A DNA stretch of 64,000 nt from Brachynemurus nebulosus (taxonomy: Eukaryota; Arthropoda; Insecta; Neuroptera; Myrmeleontidae): the NCBI GenBank assembly GCA_035578155.1, contig JAPWDM010000001.1, positions 8,520,670 through 8,584,669 of the forward strand, read 5' to 3'. Positions 59,607 to 64,000 of the stretch are shown here, in pieces; the stretch's first letter is position 1; each line of letters begins with the position of its first letter. The notes beneath the pieces were generated by a model. That model had not been told where the DNA came from and made no database searches. It saw nothing but the letters and a program-made list of their open reading frames with translations. The position numbers and the translations under genes were made by a program.

Positions 59607-60528
59607 CTTAATTAACCTTACCCATTAATCTTACCCCTCCTTAATGAGTTAACTACAATTCAGTTGTGTTGGCTGAATTGCCCAGCAAATAATATTAGAT
59701 TACTTGATCCTCTGTTATAAAGTCCTCTGAATAAACTCTTCAAAAAATATTAATCTACTAGGCAAAAGTTACTGCGAAATTAAAAAAAATTAAAAAAAAA
59801 ATTGTAAGAGTCAGTTTGTACTAGGTATAATTATTTACATTCTAGCATACCAATTATTAACATATTAACAATATATTTTTATTTTTTTATTACGAAGATA
59901 CCTAACTATGTAATAAACCTTTTATTTATTTATTTTTTGCAAAATTCTGCGAATAAACTGATGTTTGAAATTAGCCTCAACATAAATAAAGTAACTGGTG
60001 GATAAGTGGGTAGGTATATGTATATGGCATCATTTCTATATTTTACTATTTGTGGTTTTCTGTCTGCAGTAAAATATAAATTATTTAATTTAAATTAAAG
60101 GTAAATATGTAAATTTTCAAACACTTTTCATCCATTTATCATAGTCAAACCGTATTAAACGTGGATGTATAAAGTCACGTTTACACTACCGAAATGTAAG
60201 TACGAGCGTTCTTACCTAATAATAAATACATAATATTGCTATATTCATTTTTTTCTTCTTTATTATTATCATTATTTATTAGTTTTATGGTGTTGCTGTT
60301 TACCATAAGAGCCGTGGCTTATTGGTATAAATCATGCTACTTTTACATGTCAAGACGATTTTGCTGATTTTGTGTTTTTCCTTGGTTTACATATTAATTT
60401 GAAAGAGTTGTTATAATATTAATCTTTTGATTCGATTTCAGTCATTACTACCGATATGCTTGTGACTATTATCAAGTATGGCAAACTTTTATTCGTATTT
60501 GGACATACATTAATACAAATACAATACA
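59607..60528. other. No supported gene
   Basis: AT-rich sequence with no paired ends found. Confidence 0.5.
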
Positions 60529-61235
60529 ATAATTTTTAAGGATATTTTGGAATAATGGTCATCAAGGAAAACAGAAATGTGATTTTTTCCCCTAAAGGTT
60601 ACCTAAATCTCTACCAGGACGCCATCTCCGTAGACAATACATATACCCGTAACTTTGACAAGATTATGCCTGACATTGTTAAAAACACCAAAGTTGCGCA
60701 CACTCACTAAAAATTTTAAAAAATTAAATAATTATGATCATTCACCTTAATTTTATTAGAAGGTACTTTGTTTTCGGAATTCATCGTAGCAATACTTACT
60801 TTTCATTAAAATATTTTAACATTAATTCACAAATACATTCATATTATCCTTATTTGTTTTTTCGTACTGCACAAATTTTTTCGTGATGCACAGTTTAATT
60901 TTATATTTCTTTAAATTATCTATATTTCTAAATAATATTCTTCATATTTTTAATCATTTTAAACTTTAAATGTTGCTTTAAACTGTTTTTAAACTTTTTT
61001 AATCAGTGTTGTTATTTTTATTTTCAAATGTTAGTCTGACATAAATATAATTATGTAAGTACCTCATGTAATATATTTTATATATTTTTATATTTTATCT
61101 ATGTACTTTTATATCAATAAATTTTCCTCAGAGGCCTGAAAAAGACGAAAAATCGAAACCGGTAGCCTTTAAGGGAAAAAATCACATTTCTGTTTTCCTT
61201 GATGACCATTACTCCAAAATATCCTTAAAAATTAT
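60529..61235. mobile_element. DNA element with 68-bp TIRs, 707 bp
   Basis: The left end ATAATTTTTAAGGATATTTT and the next 48 bases, through GGTCATCAAGGAAAACAGAA and ATGTGATTTTTTCCC, are repeated inverted at 61168-61235 with about four differences. GACGAAAAATCGAAACCGGT lies just inside the right end. It is non-coding. ACAATACAATAAT occurs at the left edge and again at 61270, which could be a longer flanking duplication or chance. Confidence 0.8.
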
Positions 61236-61610
61236 ACTTCTAGTGTCATCAAACCCCAATTTAAAATTAACAATACAATAATGTTAAACTAAAGCTTAAA
61301 CTCTGACTCCTGCTTGCTGCATGACACTTCTCTTGTTGGTAATTGTATAAATTAAGTTTGAAAATTATGATGTGAGTGGTGTTTGTTAAAGACGGAAACG
61401 GATGTGGAGCCTCATTATTGTTATTAAGTATTAATAATTAAATTAAATATTAGGTGAAATTCGTTTGTTCCCTGCGCTTTCACCACTTATACTTCTGAGT
61501 TGCTGAGGTGGGTTAATTTTCTACGACGCTGCAGAAAGAATTCTCTTAAACTTTTTCGTATTGATCGATTTTTGTGACTTAGTAAAAATTTATTACAAGA
61601 GAAAATACCT
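61236..61610. other. No supported gene
   Basis: AT-rich to mixed sequence with no recognisable frame. Confidence 0.5.
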
Positions 61611-61925
61611 CTGTCGCAGCATTCTGCATACCTTACCAACCAACTTACCTAGAAAAATAACTCAAAAGCTTTTTTTTATGTAATTTTTCCTCCTCTTTCT
61701 AATCGGGTAAAAAAATGTCACAAAAACTTTTGAGCTCGAGAAAAAATTGGTAAAAGTTTATTTTTAATGAAAAATTCCCAAAAAACCATGCTCCGGGCAT
61801 AGGACGTCTCTGGCTGAAGAATTCGTCCAAGATTTTTGGACTTCCAACGTTTTCACTAAATTTCGTTCGAGAGTCATCGCACGGACACATAAATACGTAC
61901 ATACACACGTATATACATACATACA

Positions 61926-62797
61926 TAGGTCACTAGATAAGTTTTGCAATACAGCCATATTTATTAAAGTTTTTCAAAATAATTTCTGTCACAGCTTATA
62001 CACTTAGTGGTACCTAAAAACTAACTGTCAAAAATATCGTGCTATTTTTCTTCTGGCAGTTCTGGACACACTTGATCCCAGGCCGCCAGTAGGTCGGAAT
62101 CGCTCGCAAACTTCCGACCTTTCAGCTAGCCGTTCACAATCGGAAACAAAGCGAAGTCACAGGAGCAAAATCTGGACTGTAGATAGGATGACCAAGCACT
62201 TTAATGTCAGTATTTTCTAAAAAATTAACTGTCCCATGAGCTCGATGAGCAGAAGTGTTATCGTGGTGAAAATGCCAGCTATCCATCCTTGAGTTTGGAC
62301 GAATCTCTTTAAGTTTCTGAACAACTTTAGGCAAATATTTATTGACATACCAAGACGTCTATACTGTGCACTGACTATCAGGACAACTCGTTTATCCTCC
62401 TTTATTAATAACTCGACTTTTGCTACGTTTTATGGAACAGTTGCGTCAACAAGACGACCTGATCTTGGAAGATCATTAACACTGAAATTACCACGTTCAA
62501 ATTCACGATAGCACTGGTACATAGTTGTGCGACGAAGACACTTTTCTTTGAGTAAAGTTTTCATTTTATCTACATATTCGTCTACGAACAGGCTTCGCAC
62601 AAAGTTGTAGCGAATAATCACACGTAACTCGTCCTTCAACCACTCGAAAATTTTTAATGTTTTAGTTCTGTGCACAAATGATTCAGGGGAACTTATTGTA
62701 TGGCTACCGTTTAGTTATGAGTTGAACTTTATAAAAAAAATAAATGCAAGTACCTTGCGATTATAAACATTTTGTATTGCAAAACTTATCTAGTGAC
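61926..62797 (-). mobile_element. Mariner element, 872 bp, internally deleted
   Basis: The terminal inverted repeats share GTCACTAGATAAGTTTTGCA then ATACA, with one extra G at the left end. TA borders both sides (61924-61925 and 62798-62799), the mariner duplication. A full element is about 1.3 kb; roughly 400 bp of the central transposase gene are missing. It inserted into a TA-rich microsatellite inside repeat A. Confidence 0.9.
62040..62675 (-). pseudogene. Mariner transposase, broken
   Basis: The gene starts at ATG 62675. The first 81 codons carry the N-terminal helix-turn-helix DNA-binding region (for example TMYQCYREFERGNFSV). A TAA after VDATVP (about 62427-62429) replaces the residue before NVAKV. 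The central part with the first catalytic aspartate is deleted. The frame from 62334 down to 62134 resumes with WHFHHDNTSAHRAH, the second catalytic aspartate, and YSPDFAP. Directly after this, a one-base loss shifts the frame at the site of the third aspartate (the 34-residue spacing of mariner). The tail (LKGRKFASDSDLLAAWDQ, CPELPEEK) is visible in the other frame with two TAG codons, ending near 62040. It is clearly inactive, but its end repeats could still be used by a transposase supplied elsewhere. Confidence 0.9.
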
Positions 62798-62996
62798 TAT
62801 GTATATACATGTATACATACATACCTACATATATACATACATATTCATATATGTATATAAATTTTAGTGAATGCCATTTTCGGCTTCTAGGGACCTCAAA
62901 ACAAATTTCTATTATAGTTCCTGACTCAAGTCGCGTCACGACAGTGGCTGTAATAGCTGAATATTCGACTCGAAAATTTTCTAAAAACTGAATTAC

Positions 62997-64000
62997 TTTG
63001 CAAAATATATTATGTGCTGCTTGTTCACCCCACTCCGTTTATTATTGGAAATGTGGAACATATAAATTTCAATTTTCCAAAAAAACAGTCTTACTATAAT
63101 CTTGTCTTTAGTAATATTTAAAATTAAATTAGTGTATCGACAAAAAAATGGATGATACATCTATATCGTGTGAAATAAGCTTAAAAATTCATTTGAAAAA
63201 AAAAATTAATTCAATATCAAACGGAAAGATAACTTCTTTTTTTTTCATTTGAACGTTGAAACATCATTAGTTCTCTTACAAAAATTTGAAAAACATTTCG
63301 TTGAAATATTTTGAAACGCTTGGTGCTCATTTAGCGTACAATACAATGAGTATAGATGAATACATACATGATGGGTACAGTGGTACAATCTTAGCGACAT
63401 ATTTATATGGTATATATCATATAGTGATGGGCTATAAATAACATTATCCATAATATTGTCCACTCTATAAGTTAATTGATCGTATATTATAATTTACACA
63501 TTTAACTCACTATATTTTATAATTGTGCTGTTAAACTTTTTAAGCTTTTTACAACGAATATAATGATAATAATTCTGGGTAACAATCCTATTATCAGATT
63601 TTCTCAAAATGGAGTACGTGTAGTGAGGCTACATTGGCAGTTGTAGCGGGTACGCAGCCAGATTTATGTACTGGTGGAAAAGTCAACTATCAGGTTATAG
63701 TCTGCTGCTTATTGTTAGTACTCTTGCAGAAGAAGTGACCGGAATTAATAATCCATGTGCGCAAGTGTTATTAGATATACATAGGTATCTGCTGATGAAA
63801 ATGAATACACAAAAAATTTTGCTTCTGAGACTACGAAAGTAACGAAAGCATTGTGATGACTTTTGAAATATTAAAAATTGTTTTCCTCCTAAAAAGAAAA
63901 TTTTCAGGTGAATTTTACGTTTTAGAGCTTCCTGAACAATTTTGATTTCGTGTCTGTCTATCAGTCCGTTTGTGTGGCGCCAAGTCACACCAAGCGGCAT
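62997..64000. other. No supported gene
   Basis: AT-rich sequence. TAGTGATGGGCTATAAATAA at 63422-63441 resembles one end of a hAT element with no partner found. The open frame running off the window end on the minus strand (63695-64000) has no recognised motif. Confidence 0.5.

Larger units (their letters stand above)
61611..62996 (+). repeat. Dispersed repeat A, copy 4, split by mariner
   Basis: The left part (61611-61923) runs from CTGTCGCAGCATTCTGCATA to the TCGTTCGAGAGTCATCGC block and a CATA/TACA microsatellite. The right part (62800-62996) resumes with microsatellite and ends CAGTGGCTGTAATAGCTGAA. Joining the two recreates the order seen at 33353-33740, with a larger microsatellite insert. 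The minus-strand frames at 61699-61958 are incidental. Confidence 0.7.

Noticed and set aside
63695..64000. 101-codon open frame at the window edge
   Set aside because: No recognisable family, and the end is cut by the window; not supportable as a gene.

Overview
The window is nuclear DNA of an arthropod, most likely an insect. It is strongly AT-rich, has no long open reading frame, and is full of poly-A/T runs, (TA)n and CATA/TACA microsatellites and eukaryotic class I and II transposon remnants. Mariner, several hAT families, TTA-duplicating MITEs, Helentron-like elements and a tRNA-derived SINE fit a hemipteran or similar insect, but the species cannot be fixed from the sequence. I found no complete host gene. 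If the window belongs to a gene, it is most simply read as intron or intergenic DNA. The only protein remnants I recognise are transposon-derived: the N-terminus of a hAT transposase (5145-5291), the C-terminal dimerisation tail of another hAT transposase (15668-15820, minus), a broken mariner transposase (62040-62675, minus), and one exon-like fragment of a dispersed arthropod family (52719-52862).

Layout. 0-6 kb: a fragment of dispersed repeat A, a TA-flanked DNA transposon (973-3906) carrying a Helentron/HINE-like insertion (1139-2948), a possible SINE, and three hAT-type elements in a row (4751-5927). 6-15 kb: short MITEs (6677-6933, 9982-10220), a fold-back element (11891-12316) and a long-TIR element (13434-14238). 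15-30 kb: a hAT element with a perfect 8-bp duplication (15492-16073), two TTA-flanked MITEs sharing one target copy (17656-18407), hAT- and TA-type remnants near 21 kb, a near-palindromic MITE (23535-23750), a tRNA-derived SINE with nested inverted repeats (25300-25903), a LINE-like tail with three 147-bp tandem units (27287-27727) and a 1.4-kb hAT element (29074-30506). 30-52 kb: mostly unassigned AT-rich DNA with a perfect 80-bp-arm palindrome (33905-34084), two TA-flanked elements (43639-44208, 48475-49445) and GC-richer patches near 34.6, 43.2 and 52.1 kb. 52-56 kb: a 338-bp tandem repeat, interrupted by a short TIR element carrying the exon fragment and by a second Helentron/HINE-like copy opposite in orientation to the first. 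56-64 kb: two hAT elements with target duplications, a fold-back, a long-TIR element and a mariner nested inside repeat A.

The best candidates for novelty are the pair of HINE-like elements, which share an unusual end structure and an internal (TA)n tract, one of them splitting a 338-bp satellite; the flawless 80-bp palindrome with a 20-nt loop; and the short TIR element carrying an exon-like fragment. No search or alignment was run: copy numbers, family names and ages are inferences from what can be read directly.
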